A stretch of 64,000 nucleotides of DNA. Source: Protonemura montana (Eukaryota; Arthropoda; Insecta; Plecoptera; Nemouridae). Where the stretch lies: NCBI GenBank assembly GCA_947568835.1, contig OX387603.1, positions 19,492,651 to 19,556,650 of the forward strand. The letters run 5' to 3'. Position 1 is the stretch's first letter, and each line of letters starts with the position of its first letter. The position numbers and the translations under genes are program-made. This document shows positions 1 to 14,397 of this stretch, piece by piece. Below the pieces are notes generated by a model. It did no database searches. It saw only the letters and a program-made list of their open reading frames with translations, and was not told the origin of the DNA.

Positions 1-3000
1 TGAAAATAAGCTATTACTTGTCTATTTTATGTAAAACCTAGCTAGTAAAACAGCGAAAATCGAACTTTTTTGGGCTGGATTATTGTTTTTTTATTGTTGA
101 GAAGGGTTCCGCTTTCATTTCCGCTTTTCACTGAAATGTCGATGAAAGACGAACGCGTTGAAGTGAAAACGAATGATGAAGCATTAGCAAACATGAAGTA
201 CTCACGAGTGATCACATGCCCCGACACCCGCAGACGTCCAGGAAGCGACGAATAGGACGCCTTTTGACGGTTCCACGCCCTCACGAGGCGTCGTATTTTA
301 GTGCCATGCGACGACGCCGACGTCGACGCAGACGCCTTGAATTCTGTACGGAAAAAAGGAGGAAGTCTTTAGGATTCGATGAGAACTGCCACCAACTTCA
401 ATAGGGGTTGAGTTGATGATCGAATTATGATTTTGTACGGATAAGTTCATCGATTTACTTGTAGCTTAAATAGGACACGTTTTTCCACGAGAAAATATCT
501 GCATAATTGCGGTACAGAATGAAAATTTTAAATACTCTGAAAATAAATATACATAAGCATAAAAATGTACATAGAGCTAACTCAATCTGTCGTCAATGGC
601 CAAAACAAACTGGAATTTCTCTAATTTCCATAACTAGCTGGGGGTGGGAAATGTTGTTTGCACAAAGTCTTTTGCCTGGGAAATAGTTATCCAAGCCACA
701 TAGGCACTAATATAGCCTGTATTTACACAACTCAGTGAACTTCTGGTCTTGCCCCCTCTGTGATTCACTAAATCCATGGCAAACCGCTACATACTTACAC
801 AAGGAATATGGAAATGTCCACTATACTTGCAAATAGCCACCTAAATCCTCTCTCAGCCCTTCCTGCTACAAGTACTTGACCAAGAAAATAAAAAGAACCA
901 AGAGTTTAACTACCTTAAAACTTAGTTCTTGGAAGGCGCAAATATGCACGGTCATGCCGCAGGCTCCTTTTTAGGGAGACTGCATGCGTCGTCTATACGT
1001 TTCTTATTAATTTAATATTTAAATCTCCTATATTTGTGCTGATGTCAGGTAGAGGTACCATGGGTGACATAAGCGGACACCGCTAAGGGCATTCACGGAT
1101 TTCAGCTCTATAGAGCACATCCCACCTTCGTACCTTTCATTCGAATTCACGACAAATTAGTCATCAAGTGTCACACACATGGAACCAAACAACAGTCAAA
1201 ACCCACACCAAAAAAACGCACCTAATTTTTAAATGTCTCTTCTCTGAGACGAACAAAAAACTGAGTGGCATTCTGACTAACTAAAACAAACTAACCGAAT
1301 TGTTGTCGTATGATAATTTCATACTTGAGCTGCCATGCCCACTTCCTAAATTTGCTCATCATGACTTTAAATGGCCATCAAAATCAACTACATCCATCAA
1401 CTATCCAACCTACGATATTAATTTGTGATTATTGATTTTTTCTAATTGCATGCCCATAATTTAGAGTTGATAGAAGTTTGTGTCGCACGGTTGGGTATAT
1501 AAATTAGTCATGGTTAAATGAGTTTGTGATTGCTTATGGAAACAAAGCTTACATTTAAGGAAACTGAAAGCCAGCAAGTTGTCGGTGTAGCGGCAATGAC
1601 CTACACCTGAGTGGAGGAGTAGGTTTATTGTGCATTTATTTAAAGCAGTGACTTGTCTTGACTTTTGTAGTACACACACAAAAGAGTTACCTATTTTATT
1701 AGTTGGGTGAACTCACCTCTTTGCTGTGACTCATTTTTTGAAATGTATTGTTTGAATTTTTGACAAGATATTTTTTTCTATTATAGAGAAGGGTCATTCA
1801 CGCCAAAGTTTTGTGTCAGTATACAACTCATCACGAAATTTAGTAATTTTTTAATTATCATGACGAGTTAGCGCATTGACATCACTATAATTGTGTTTAA
1901 AACCATTGTGATTTTGATATGGACATTATGGAATTACCCAAATCTAATGAAAGACCGGAGGTTTTGAAATTTTAAATCGTTCTATCGCTATTTTACATAG
2001 TTTTTTTTTCAATTTTGACTCATATTCTTATTCCCAACGACACCCGCATTGGTGTTCTTTCAAAGGAATTTTAAACAAAGCATATTTTAATAGAACAGGC
2101 ATACTTCTTTATAAAAAAAATTCAGTGTCACCAGACTAAAATTAAATCTGAGTGTTTCCCTCCTGACTATAAATAATACATCTAAAACAAAGCTCATGCC
2201 TAAGCGGTGACAAAACACTGGCAGCTTTCTGCCAAATCGTAAAGTCACCCACAAAGCGCGTCTACTGGCACCAGCACTGCATGGACCTCCACGATAAAAA
2301 TGTCACTCCCTGGGGCTAATTGATCCTAGTGGTTAGGTCTATAAAGTCAATCAGATTAAATCGAGACTAGCCTGATGCTCTTTAGTAATAATCTCGCTTA
2401 CACTTGCGAGCTCACGAGGTCATCGTAATCATCGTCTGACAGCGCCTGAAGGGATGATTCAGTCGAGGGTGATGCATTACCTACGTCCGTGAGATGTTAA
2501 GATGACATTAAAAAATAGGTACCTAGAGAAATTTATTATCTGGAAATTACCAGATCAAGGTTCTACATCGTCGTTAAACTTAAATCTTACCACGTGGTTT
2601 ATACCTTCAATTCTGCTTTATTTTCTGGTTCATCATAAAAGACATAAGATTAAAAATTGTTTGACATTTGGTGAAAAATCTTTGAATAAACGCCAGTTAC
2701 TTTGGAATTGAAAGGAATAAAACAAGAACCACTAGGCAAGAACCACGAAAAGTAAAGGGGCTGGTCACACAATTTAAGTCTTATCAAGTCAAACGAAACA
2801 AATGTGATCCGAAATTGAAACAAATATTAGAACATACCTTTCTGAACCATATCCAAACGAAATATATCCCTAGCACACGCGGAAGTCTTCATTGCCAACA
2901 CCGAGACTGCACTGACTGCTGCGAATCCACGATAAAGTTGATCTCAGTTCCAATCCGCAAGACAAACTGAAAGTAACGGCCATACGCAAGGACGAGCTGC

Positions 3001-6000
3001 AACGTATTCGTCACAGCATGACCATGTGACGTCACGACAGGGGTTAATCATCACACGTTGTGTATACGTTTGTTTTCCATGTGTTGTGACTGTTTTGAGA
3101 GACAATTGCTCATCGATTGCACTTTACGTTTTATCATCTGTCGACCTCGGCGCCTCAGCCGATAACAAAATCAAGTGACTATCATGGTTTTCGATGTTTA
3201 AATTCGAAGCTTTAAATTGGTGGGGGTGCTAGGGTTTCTTCATAAAAATGATTTTTTGAAAGAAATTTACTTTTAAATATATTCCAGCTCTGAATATTTG
3301 TTATTGACGCATTTTATTGCTATTTTTTTTTATCTCAATTCATATCCTCCCAACATTGTCAAGGGACCAGATAAAATAGTTTGATATTTTGAAATGTGAT
3401 TCGATTAAAATCAGAAAAACTTGTCAGCATTCTATGCAATCCACTTTTGACTCAAATCGCTGAATACGCGTTTTCCTCGGTTTCAACACGAAAATGAGTA
3501 AGAAAAAATAACTAATTAACAAGTGCTGAGGAAACGTTAGATAATTGGTCACCATCCGATGACAAAGTGTATTTAAACTGCAAGTTGTGACAAAGGCGGC
3601 TAGTGCGAATCAAATTTACGAGGGAAATCCATGATTCTCCGTGTTTTGGGGTGAATGCATCATTAAATACATGTCCATATCATTGAATTGCTCACAGTAG
3701 ACCGGGGAGGCATGTTATTAATCACAGACCAAATATTGACTCATTTCTGTGTCAGTTCATATGTAAATCATGCTAATTTTGAGGGGGACTTTGGTTCGAT
3801 GTCCGAATGCAGTCATTGTTTTCTCCAGAGGGTCATCCACTATAAATGAAAAATAAAATCATGGTTTTAAAGGCGTTACTTTTAAGTTTCACGCAGTATT
3901 ACATATTGATAAGCAAATGGTTAACATTTTTCGGAATATACAACTTTTTTATTTCTGCAGCATGGATATATTTTAAAATCTCACTTTCGATGGAATTTCT
4001 TCTGACATTGTCGGTCAGTCTAAACTTTCGCAAATTCACAACCCCGTTCCACGAAGTTCCCATGTAACATTGTTGATTCACATGCATATTTCAGTACCCT
4101 GCTAAAGAACTTCAAAGTTAGCTCAGCGCCTTGAAAGGGATGTGGTTAAAACATTCTCGGTAATGATATGGCCTAGTGGAAATAATGTTTGACACCCAAA
4201 ACAGCGATTCCGGATGTCACAGAGACCATCCCCAGCAGATTGAGTTGTTCATCATCACTAGCAAAGGCTAGTAATGCAAAGACTAGCACGTGTTTACATG
4301 GGACCCTATGGTTCCGGAACTGCCACCCACTTCATGTCGGTCGCGTCTTATCAGCGCGATATTGTAAATAATTTCGTCACTTTTAGATTACTAATTAAAG
4401 TGTAGTTGAAACGTAGAGTTAGAACTTTGTAGTACTACGTAACGTGGCACTACGATCTGATTACGTGTGTTCGCGTAATATTGAGCCATGCAATATTAGG
4501 TAGTTTCAATCATGCGTTTCAAATGACTCACAAACCTATCGGTGATTTGACAGAAATTTTGCTGTTGATTTCATTTGAAAAGAATTTCATAATGACTATA
4601 ACAAATTATTAAAACTTCAAAGCTTCAGTGCATTTTATTATAAGAACTTAAAATACTAACTTGTTGTGCTATTGTGGTCTACATGTAAAGTAGTAGACTC
4701 AAATGACATTATCGAAAAAGTAATTAAACATAATCTTGTTTAAATAGAGCAGGGTCTTATACTATCTAATATTTTAACAAGGGAAGAAAATAAATAGATT
4801 ATTATTTATTTTTAATTATTTCTTACAAAATGAGTGTTTTATAGGCGAGCTAACAGCTTAGATAATTTTCTGGTTATAGCCGTATGCACTATCTAAGTAG
4901 GTTGGCGTGCCTCTAAAACGTGCTTGCAAGGTAATTATTGGTCATCAGGGTGCGTGTAGGTTTTACTTTCCATACGGTATCAGCCCAGTAAAGTAGAGCT
5001 GTAATCGCACCAAACGTGTTTGAAAATTGGGGCATTGCAGTTTGCATCGATATGAAAAGCAGGAAAATAGCGAACTACAACGACAGGGAAAAATTAACCG
5101 TCGAATAGTCAATAAAAAAAATCAAGTGTGACTTTTTAAAAGGATTAATAACGCCACATGCATGATTAAAAGATGAACATAGATAGGAAATGTTGTTGAC
5201 AGTAAAATCTTGGTAACACCTAATAGCCGTGACATTGCAAGCAGCCTCCAACTAGACACCTTGCCTTTCTGGTCTTATGGGTGAATGATACGCGAGGAAA
5301 GATATAATGACGAATAGTTTAATTGGATTTCTGGATGACTTATAGTTGGACTAAGAAGCGTGTAGGCGGTGGATTCATATGGGTAGACATGTCAGTCGAG
5401 AATCTCAGGATTCGTTGCCTCATGGTGTAAACTCTTGGGAAATCAGGATGTGGTGTGTTCTTTACCTGTGGAGGTTTTTTAACTTTGTGGTTGTTCGACA
5501 TCCAGGATGACTCTAATATATATTTATAAGACGCATGTTGACTTTAAGCTAATTACCTGTTATTCTTGGGAAATCTACACTCATTGGATAAACACTTGTC
5601 AGGAAATACTAAACGAGGTTTTTTCGCGAAATGGTTTTGTGACAGTTGTAAGTGTGTGAAAAAAGTATACCTGAGAAACAGCTTTATCTAAGTCATATAT
5701 ACTGGGTATTTGAGGGCCGAAAGAACTTTTTACACAACGATTTTGGAATTGAGCTAAAATCCAGATTGCAATTCTTCCATCAAATCTCATTTATATAAGA
5801 AATTTCCTGTGATGGCTTCTAAAGAATTAAGTAAGCAAGAAAAGTAAACGCAAGTCAAAGAGAAAAGCAAGAAAAGAAGCATTATATTTTAATAAATTTG
5901 AGGATTCATAGACTTGACATTATAAGTAAGTGTTTAAATTTGTATCTACTCCGGGCAAAGGATTGAGTGCAAAGAGAAATAAAAAAAAAATTGCCACCTT

Positions 6001-7010
6001 TGGCGCTTACACAAAAAAAACTCTGTCTTAACGACGTAGTTTTCCACTCAGATTTACAGGAAATCTCTCGATTTATCCAGAAAAGTCCGATTCTTCACAG
6101 CTGCATCAGACCACGTGTCAAAATATTGTCTCACTCGCACACTGATTGCGCGAGACGCGGTAATGTTGTGATTCACACCGTGTGATTGCTACCATGCTAA
6201 GTGCGCCCAATGAGTGACTCACGGATTTACCTTCTTTTACCTGAAACTGGTGCGACGCGTAAATGGCAACTATATTACATTCTCTTTCTCACGGGCGTCA
6301 ATGTCTTGACCTTCACATTGTCACTCGGCTGCGTTTTTTATCGAAAAAATAGCCAAACGTTGCGGCGATTGACGACGCCAGGGTATCCCAAACTTTCGAC
6401 ATTTGTGTAACCCTACTATAATTTTTGTAACACTGCGTATCCCTCGTCAAAAAAAAAGCAGGATCGCAGATAAGTCGTTTTATGTTAAAAAAACACAAAA
6501 AAAATAAACCTTACCAAATTTATACAAAAAAAAAAAAAATTGTCAGCAAATTATCAGAATAGGGTGAGGAAATATTAAAAAAAAAAAAAATTAAAATTTT
6601 TATTTCGCACTGTTCATGTGCAGCAGTCGTCTAACTTGAGCCATTGGAAAGCTACACAAATTTATTTAGTTACAGATGACAAAAATACATGAACACGTCG
6701 AAATTAAATTCACGGGGTTGCCAATGCTTACAATTAAAAAAAAAATTTCTAAAAAATGTTTTGAAGTTATGTGAAGCTCTCCAAAAAAGTCAATTTTGCA
6801 CATTTTGGGAAACACTGCAGATTACGCCTAAATGAGTTGTTTGGGAATGGGATAAATCTGGGTATAAACTGGATCACAGAGACTGGATCACCCTCTGGGA
6901 CTGGACAATTGCAGTGAACTTCTTTCTATTCATTCAAACCATGGGAAGACCACAACTCTTTAACTTTTCAGGAAGACGAAGACTCCAAAAAGAAACCGAA
7001 CGGTTTGGTG
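1..7010. other. Intergenic, no gene supported
   Basis: AT-rich DNA with only short open frames (under about 75 codons) that show no domain, no consistent splice context and no conserved-looking composition. A GACGC-rich patch lies at about 300-345. Long A/T homopolymers lie at about 6,510-6,600. A full CRE palindrome is listed separately. I see no gene here. Confidence 0.7.
3027..3034. promoter_or_regulatory. CRE palindrome TGACGTCA
   Basis: Perfect 8-bp CREB/ATF-type palindrome in a locally GC-richer stretch with no adjacent gene. A single 8-mer is weak evidence, but four exact copies occur in the window. Confidence 0.3.
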
Positions 7011-7360
7011 TGTTGGAAACACCAGTTCTTGTGAGGTAACACTGCGCTCATGGTCAGGTTGAACGGGTGAACGTAGAAATAATTACCAGTAGATTCGGAA
7101 GAGAGGATGCAATATCTTCACTCGCCTTGCCTACCAACCTCTCGGCAGCATGGAACTGTGGAGGAATCCTGTTCTTCTAGTTGTTCCGTCTTTCTAACCT
7201 AAAATAAGTACTCTTTCATGCCAGAACCGGGCTTCCCGGTCTCCCGTTTAGTCTAGGATAAGTTGTTTCAACATCCTCATCATCAACCACTCATTCACCG
7301 ACACCAATAGACCAGCGTCACAGGGCCCGTTGTCAAAACAGTGCGTCGTTAAGGACACCG
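7011..7360 (+). mobile_element. 5S-rRNA-derived SINE, copy 1 (diverged)
   Basis: It starts with the family head (GTGTTGGAAACACC) followed by a decayed 5S-like internal promoter. It continues through a body with CCTCTCGGCAGCATGGA and a CTCATCATC-rich segment, and ends in the family tail GTGCGTCGTTAAG. Compared with the best copy at about 63.2 kb it is more diverged and has internal losses. Class assignment (SINE3, Pol III type 1 promoter) rests on the 5S resemblance of the better copies. Confidence 0.8.
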
Positions 7361-7400
7361 TACTAATAATTCAAAAAAACTCTGCTAGGTGTTTCGGTAG

Positions 7401-7450
7401 GCCCACGTATGCCCCTGTATGTCCCTGTATGCCCCAGGGTGCCGCTGTAT
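7401..7450. repeat. 10-bp minisatellite, 5 units
   Basis: Five consecutive 10-mers are variants of GCCCCTGTAT, with further degenerate TATGCCCC units to about 7,490. It lies directly downstream of SINE copy 1. Confidence 0.75.
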
Positions 7451-8611
7451 GTCGTAAGAAGCCTCAATATGCCCCTGGGGCTCTATGCCACTGAAATGAA
7501 GATTTTGAAATTAAAGCAAGTATGTATTGTATGAGAGGTGTTGCCAAAAAGTAGTTTTGGTATAATTTACCGGTTCCCAAACAGAATAAGTCCAGAATAA
7601 ATATGCTAAGCATATTTATTTTATAAAGCCACACACAGGCTATTTTGTAAATGTGGGTTAGCTTCCTTGCCATGAAAATCATATAATGATATCAGTGACA
7701 TATTTCTACGTCACTTCCTTGAAAAAAAAACAATGTAGGTCTTCTTATAGCACCGGGGCCAAGGAGGGCTGTTGAGAGGCCTCGGCCGTTGTCATTGATA
7801 ACAACACCTTATCTTGTTTACTACAGTTTTTATTAAAGTTCAAAGTCTGTCCATGTATATTGTGGGTATATATAAAATCTAGAAAGATTCCCTAATCTTT
7901 TGATTACCTCACTGTAATATAACATACTATAAACAGACATTTTATATCACACTTGTTAATTGTTTCGAGAAAATATATTGATGGCAATAAAGCGTGTCAG
8001 ATTTTCCACTGGTAATTTCCACGGGAAATCGGAAAATCACCGAACTGATGTAAGAATGAGATATGTAAAATATTTTTAAAATTTTGAACGATAACCTATT
8101 TCAAAGTTGTCCGGTTTTTAACGATAATCTTGTGATTGCCACGCATAATGTCGCAAGCACACATTTCTTAATTTTATGTTTTATTAGCACCACCAATTTC
8201 AAAACACTCTCTAGTCCCTCTTTTGCCATAAGAGCTACTGTAATCAAATGGGTGATATTTAATAAAACATAGACTTTACTAACATTACCTAGCTAGTAAA
8301 CAGTACTCTCCTAAGCCAATACCATCTACGCAATACGATTATTGACGCATATCAATTGACAAAACATTTGCAATGAAATCAACCACCATATTGCTGACCA
8401 ATCCTTCGCCCAGCAGAAAACAAGCAATTCTTAACACGGAGAACCTCACTAAAACGATTAGCGTAAACAATTTGATTAACGTCCTGTGGAAGCGTTAACA
8501 TGTCCAGTAATTGCTAATTAGATTTGCAGCGATGTAAATAGTATGACCTTGCTGTGTGGCGACCTGAGCGGCGGCGATGAGTCACCATCGAAAACCCCTG
8601 CAACATGCCAT

Positions 8612-8625
8612 CTGTGACGTCACAG
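8612..8625. promoter_or_regulatory. 14-bp perfect palindrome containing CRE
   Basis: CTGTGACGTCACAG is a perfect palindrome centred on the CRE core TGACGTCA. It is a candidate bZIP site. No gene start is visible nearby. Confidence 0.35.
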
Positions 8626-10628
8626 CGTCGATACCAGAACCGACCTTTGACTCGGGTAAGGTTAAAATAAGACCACGCTCGACAACCGTGGCGCGTCTCC
8701 TTCACTCGGCTTTTTTTAATTAGTCTAATCATTGATTATAATTTTTAATAAACGCTCTTTAAGTGCAAGGAATTGCACTGTTAAATAATTATGATTTAAA
8801 TTTCTACGTACATGACATTGATAACAATCGTAAAATATTGTGAATATGAATGTGATAATTTTGCATTCTCCCACAGTATAGGTTATGTAGTTTTTGCAAT
8901 GCAGATAGATGGTTTAAACAGATCGTTTAGTCAGTACTTAAAGCAAAGTAATTCATTCGTGAAACATTGCGAAATGTCTGCTCGTCATGCGATTTTTATT
9001 TTCAGATAGCGTGCTCTTGAAAAGTGTTGGCTTGGTAATATCACGGTACGGTTTAGTGCACCCGGACACCGTGGGGGTTATTTTTATTTTTCTCACCTGA
9101 ACTGTTTGGCGTTTAGTCATACCGCTATTTCCGAACGGGGGTGTATTCTCGAAGTGAGTCGATCAATACTCATGATAGCACACGGGCTCCGGAAGGTGAA
9201 TTACAGGTGGCTTGCATAGTAGGTACACATTTCTCCAGAGGGGTCTGTAATTCTTTTGGAATTATAATAATTTCAGGGATTTTAAGTTAGGGCGAGACAA
9301 TAGAGTTTGGTAGCCGGATACTAGATTCTCTATGTTAATTGTATGATCGCAAAAAGGAGTCATGAGATGAAAGAAAAGTTAATATTTTCGGGCTAATTTT
9401 TATATCGAAAATATTCGAAGTGTGAGATTGTTTTTGTGGCATTGCTTTTTATTTAGATGTCTTTAGAGTGTCATAATTTATATATTTTTTTTTGGTTCTT
9501 TTATGGAAAAAAGAAAAGTCACAGCGCTGCTTTCCCCATAGACGAACTTACAGGCATAAGTTGCGAACCGTCGGAAAATTAGTTTGTTCACTTAGCATTA
9601 AAAATAGAGGTTTTTAACTGGTCTCTGATTTGGAAACTAGTGATAAGGTTCGATAACGTAGACATGAGTTTAAAAAATCATAATAAGGAACGAACGACAT
9701 TGGAAAAAATGTAAGAATCCATATTTCCACGGTTTACTTTCTCGGTTGTGTATATTTAATTGACAGGTTCTGTTTCATAAATCACGTTGGTCATGAATGA
9801 AAGTGCGGTCGCCATGGGTCACAGTCTTCCTGATAAAGAAGATACGTCGATATCGGAACACAGAGGCAAGAGTCTCTGACACAAAATGGCAGCATGGTAT
9901 GCACGACAGAGTAGTTTTGTTCGTCAAAATTTGAACTAAATGCGGTTCACTAATTTGATTTCGTTGAGGTAAGGTCAGTCCATACTAAGTGATGTGATCC
10001 ATTTCTAGCGGTCTCCTCTCTGCGTTGTTAGCACATATTAAATTAGTGATTGTACAAAAGTGTTACTCGTATACTACCGATATAATTCTAACTGAAATAG
10101 CTTGAGATTGTCGTGCTGCGTTCCACACTTTCCCTGTTAACGAAATTCTCGAATTAGTTCTAAAATTAGTGATTGCTTTCAATTATACCTACGAAATTCT
10201 TCTTGGCTGGTGTCACCAAAGTCATTGTCCTCGTAATGTGCATGAGCCATCGCCCTGTCCGCTTCAAATGACCTCACCGTTGCCCACTGCTTTAGACCTA
10301 CGACCATAACAACCATCGAGCTCACAATCAATCGAAAACCATTTTTGTTATCTCGCTTTTACTTTTTTTAAGCAACTTGTAATAGCACTGAATATTTATT
10401 TTTAACGTACCCGTGAGTTGACGTTGACTTCATAAAAGTTTAAAACAATTGTTTAAAATGAGACAAGTTATAATTCCCCGAAACCACTTATTTTACCTGT
10501 ATTTGGCCCGGAGTGGAAACAAGGTGCCCGTGTTTTTGCCCGTTTTACTAACAATTTTCTAAAATAGTAATTTTCGGTGCCAACTTTGAAAATAAAAAAT
10601 AATTTAAGCATGATAGTTAACATTTGCG

Positions 10629-10642
10629 GTTGCCATGGAGAC
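10629..10642. promoter_or_regulatory. RFX X-box-like motif
   Basis: GTTGCCATGGAGAC has a perfect left half site of the RFX consensus (GTNRCC, spacer, RGYAAC). The right half carries two mismatches. No flanking repeat is evident. Confidence 0.35.
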
Positions 10643-11952
10643 GCTGAGATCGCCTGACAGACATAAAATTTGTTTTCTTATGTCACGTGGGTAATAACAT
10701 CATTCTAAAACAAAATTGACTTTATCGCAGATATCAAATTCTTCTAGAATAAATCACATATTGCAGTTATGTTCTGGTCCCCTAGAAAGCTTCATATTAG
10801 GCAATGCGTGTGGATTTAAAGTTCGATTCACTGAGGCTGATACTGAGGGGCTAATTTGATGCTGTAGTGGGCGTTGTTTAAATGTTGTCCATCTCACGGA
10901 GACGTCGAGCTGAGCTTGTGCGAGGGAAAGAGAAGGAGAAAGGTGAATGTACACAGAGCTGGCACCATGCGCATCTTTCCAGCTTTAATTTTATTACTGC
11001 TTATTTTCAGAACGCAAGAAAATTAATGTTAGGTTAGGTCACGAGTTCACTGTGATAAGTCGTTGATTATTTTAGCTTATTGAAAACATTTTTTTAAGTG
11101 AGTGTTAATCATGTTTAATTCTGCAAGAAATCTAAAAAAAGAACTCTTTTGAAATCAATAGACGTCATACTTTTTTTCCTCGCGTTTCTATTTGCTTGAA
11201 AGAAAATTTTGCAAGCTCGATTGCGAATGCGTACGCAATGGCTCGTGATTGTGCCATCGTGAGTCCCTCAATAAAAAAAGGCATTAAAGGGACAGATTTT
11301 CAGAGGTTTTTTGCATGGGTTACATTTTTCGACCTCAAGTATGTAATTCTGATGAAAGAATTAATTATTTTGCCAATCAAATAAACAGTGGAAAACGCAA
11401 AAACAAAATATCTCGTCGATTTATAAAATATCACACCCATTGCATAAAAATATATGTGTAGCGTGACTATTTCAAAATAACTTCTACAAATTCTCGTTCG
11501 CGCAATTGCTCCGGATTGCGCAACCATCCAGACCTTTTCATCCAGCAGACAAACAAAATAATGCCAGACGTAGATTATAGACCAAAAACAGCCTCGATTT
11601 ATATTCGGGTGAATGTGAGTCATACCGATATCCTTGGCCGGATAATTCGCGTGCCGACATGCTCACCTGCATCTCCGTTTCCTACTAACTTTCCCGGCAC
11701 GCGATATGGCCGGAAAATTCATCGATCCGAGGCTTACACGAACCACTATGAAGAGGAGGTTTGCCTGAAAATAGTATTTTAGTGATCTTATGACCGGACT
11801 AGGTAAATAGGGAAAAATACTCGTATGTTGTTTGTTGCATATTATTTTTTTTTTGCAAAACACTGAATTTTGAATTTACTATCATCGGAATTCCAGTGAA
11901 CATTGATTAATTGTTTTTTTTTTGTGTAGTAACGGCAAAACTTCATTTGTAG

Positions 11953-12361
11953 AGTTTATCGACACAGTGTTTTGACAACGAGCCTGTGGTCCTGGTCTGA
12001 TGTCGTCGAATAATGAGTGGGTGATGATGATGATGAACCTAACCCAGTTAGAAGAGAGTTGGAAAGAACCGGTGACGGAACGTCGCCTACTCCTGTCGAA
12101 TAGCACCAAGGTATCTCAAAGCCACCCTCTTCGACGGACCGTTCAATTATAACTACAGAATTCCTTCTCAAATCCATGCCGTCGAGAGGTTGATAAGCTA
12201 GGCGAATGAAGTCATACCTCACACAAAATATACCCCAACCCCAACCCCTGTCCCAAACCTCTCTCTACTAAATACTGGTCATGTGTATGATGGTCACCCA
12301 TCCAATACCTGACCCGTGCAGTTTAGCTTCGGTGATCTCACTAGAACCGGTGTTTTCTACA
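11953..12361 (-). mobile_element. 5S-rRNA-derived SINE, copy 2
   Basis: Reverse-strand copy of the same family. The tail (TCGACACAGTGTTTTGACAA) is at the low-coordinate end. The 5S-like head is at the high end, with GGTCACCCATCCAATACCTG and GGTGATCTCACTAGAACC, the complements of 5S box C and the intermediate region. It is near full length with moderate divergence. Confidence 0.88.
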
Positions 12362-14336
12362 GGGCAAACCTTATCGTTCGGTAATTGGTATCATGGTCAA
12401 AACTCAAAGATTTTACCACAGATTTTACTTTGTTATAAAAACACTTTTTTATTGCCAGGATTTCCAGATATGGGAGAGGTCCATAAGTAGATCATAAGTT
12501 CTTTAGTTAATTATGCCAACAAAATCGTTTCGTTCGATGTCTCGGAAAGGGTGAAAATGAAAGCAAACTCTTCTAATGTATCCCAAGGTCAGGAACGCCA
12601 TGTTTTTTGTCAAAAAAAAAATAGCACTTTCACTCTCTTGTCTCTGAGAGTCCCAATCGATACAGAGTGAAACCAAAATTGGCTCCAAAACCCTGTGACT
12701 ACAACTAAAACTTCTCATTGGCTGACCCTGAGAAAACCTCTCCGGCGAACAACGAATTGGGTAACATGGAATAAGATTACTCATCGCAGAGTATGAGTGT
12801 AGGTATCTTGATCCTTCATTTTATGCGATTTTACGTCAACACGAATTTGCATTTTGCAGGTGGCTGAGTTTTGACGGCGGAATGTAAATCTGTTTTCCTC
12901 CTTCCTCTTGAGTGAGCTGTAATGTTATTTACGGGCTTTCCGTGTTTTCCGCAAGGTTTTGGTGTCGTGCAGCTTTTCCAAGATGGCTGCCGTAGTGGAG
13001 CACACGGAGCGATCTGGTGACTTCCTTGAGCATTGGGTTTGAGATAAAACACATAGATTTACGAGGGGCGGAGAAATAACCTCGAGTTTTCTCCAATTGA
13101 GATATTTGTGTCGAGAATGATGGACTCGTTCTGAGTAAGCTCACCATGTTTAAAAATATCATGCCTGATTTTACTGTTATTAGAGCTGTGGCTTGGGAAA
13201 AGACTTGTTGTAGGGACCTAATCATAAACCACTTCCAATATCTATGCCATAAAGTTTTATATAGCATTTTGAAGTTAAAAGCAATACTGTATTTTACCTC
13301 CTCTGCATTTCCTCGCTTCCTCTCATTTCCTTTTCTATACGCCGTCTGATGCTACTGTAACTATTGCATAATCTAACCAATGTAACCTAGATCGCAAATC
13401 TCACCCCTCCTCCAATCCCGTTTTCAAAGTGTATCTGATTTACGTTCTAAATCTGTCTTACCAGAAAACACAGCCTTCCACGTCTGAGTCATTCACAAAG
13501 CAACGACAGAAAATCAAACGCCAAACAAAATTTCGCCATTTCCACCGCTTTATTTCCGAATCTAAATCTAAACAGAGCGAGATCTCGCGTGCAGAGCGAG
13601 TGTGTCATTTGTCTTGAGAAATTTCGCGCGTTCCTTGCGACATTCATCCAGAAGTTGTGAATCACGCGACGAAGGAAAAAAAAAACAGCGTCTCGGGGTG
13701 AACTCCTTACTAGGTGGCCGAGACGAATTCACAACGCGCATTGGCTGGGCTTGGCACGCGTCTCAAAGATGTACTACTAAACATTAGCGGTAGAGTTCTT
13801 GGAAGATACCTGAGGCCAATCAAAAATATCGCAGAGATTTCAGGTGCGACCCACTTCTGAATTGGGACTGTTTGAAGGGCAGGGCCAATGTTTTACTTTA
13901 TTCAATTTTTAGTCGGTCCTGATTTCGTTTTCAATGCTAGGATTGACGAAGTTAGGAATTATTACCACAGCGAGAAAAGAAGAGGTCAACAGCGGAGAGT
14001 TCATCAATAAAAATTTACCGAATAGGTAATAACTGAATGTCCATTCATGTGAATAGCATCTTATTTCGATTCATATTCGAGTACCTGAGTATCGATTCCC
14101 AAATGTTCTCTGACAATTCTCCCGAGTATATGGCGTGACGTGTCTCAGTGACGTATACAAATAGACACACATCAAAATTACAGTTGATCGGATTTTCGTA
14201 ACAGCACAATAGGCTTGGAATTCATATCATATCACAAAATGATTCAACGTAAATCCTTGTGCGAAGCGTCTGGAGCTGACATGGCGTCGGGTATACTGAC
14301 AAAACTATACCAAACCGAAGATCGACGCAGCTAGCC

Positions 14337-14361
14337 AGAGCGTCGTGCGTCGCGACGCTCT
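14337..14361. repeat. GC-rich hairpin 1 (9-bp stem)
   Basis: AGAGCGTCG, a 7-nt loop, then CGACGCTCT: a perfect 9-bp stem in otherwise AT-rich DNA. Confidence 0.6.
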
Positions 14362-14376
14362 AAATTAGCCGGAAGA

Positions 14377-14397
14377 AGTGCGTATCGGGCACGCACT
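14377..14397. repeat. GC-rich hairpin 2 (7-bp stem)
   Basis: AGTGCGT, a 7-nt loop, then ACGCACT: a perfect stem beginning 16 bp after hairpin 1 and having the same loop length. Confidence 0.55.

Larger units (their letters stand above)
7451..11952. other. Intergenic, no gene supported
   Basis: AT-rich sequence with short open frames only (72 codons or fewer below 11 kb, one of 107 at 11,300-11,623 on the minus strand). None has recognisable domains. It holds a 14-bp palindrome and an X-box-like motif, listed separately. Confidence 0.65.
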
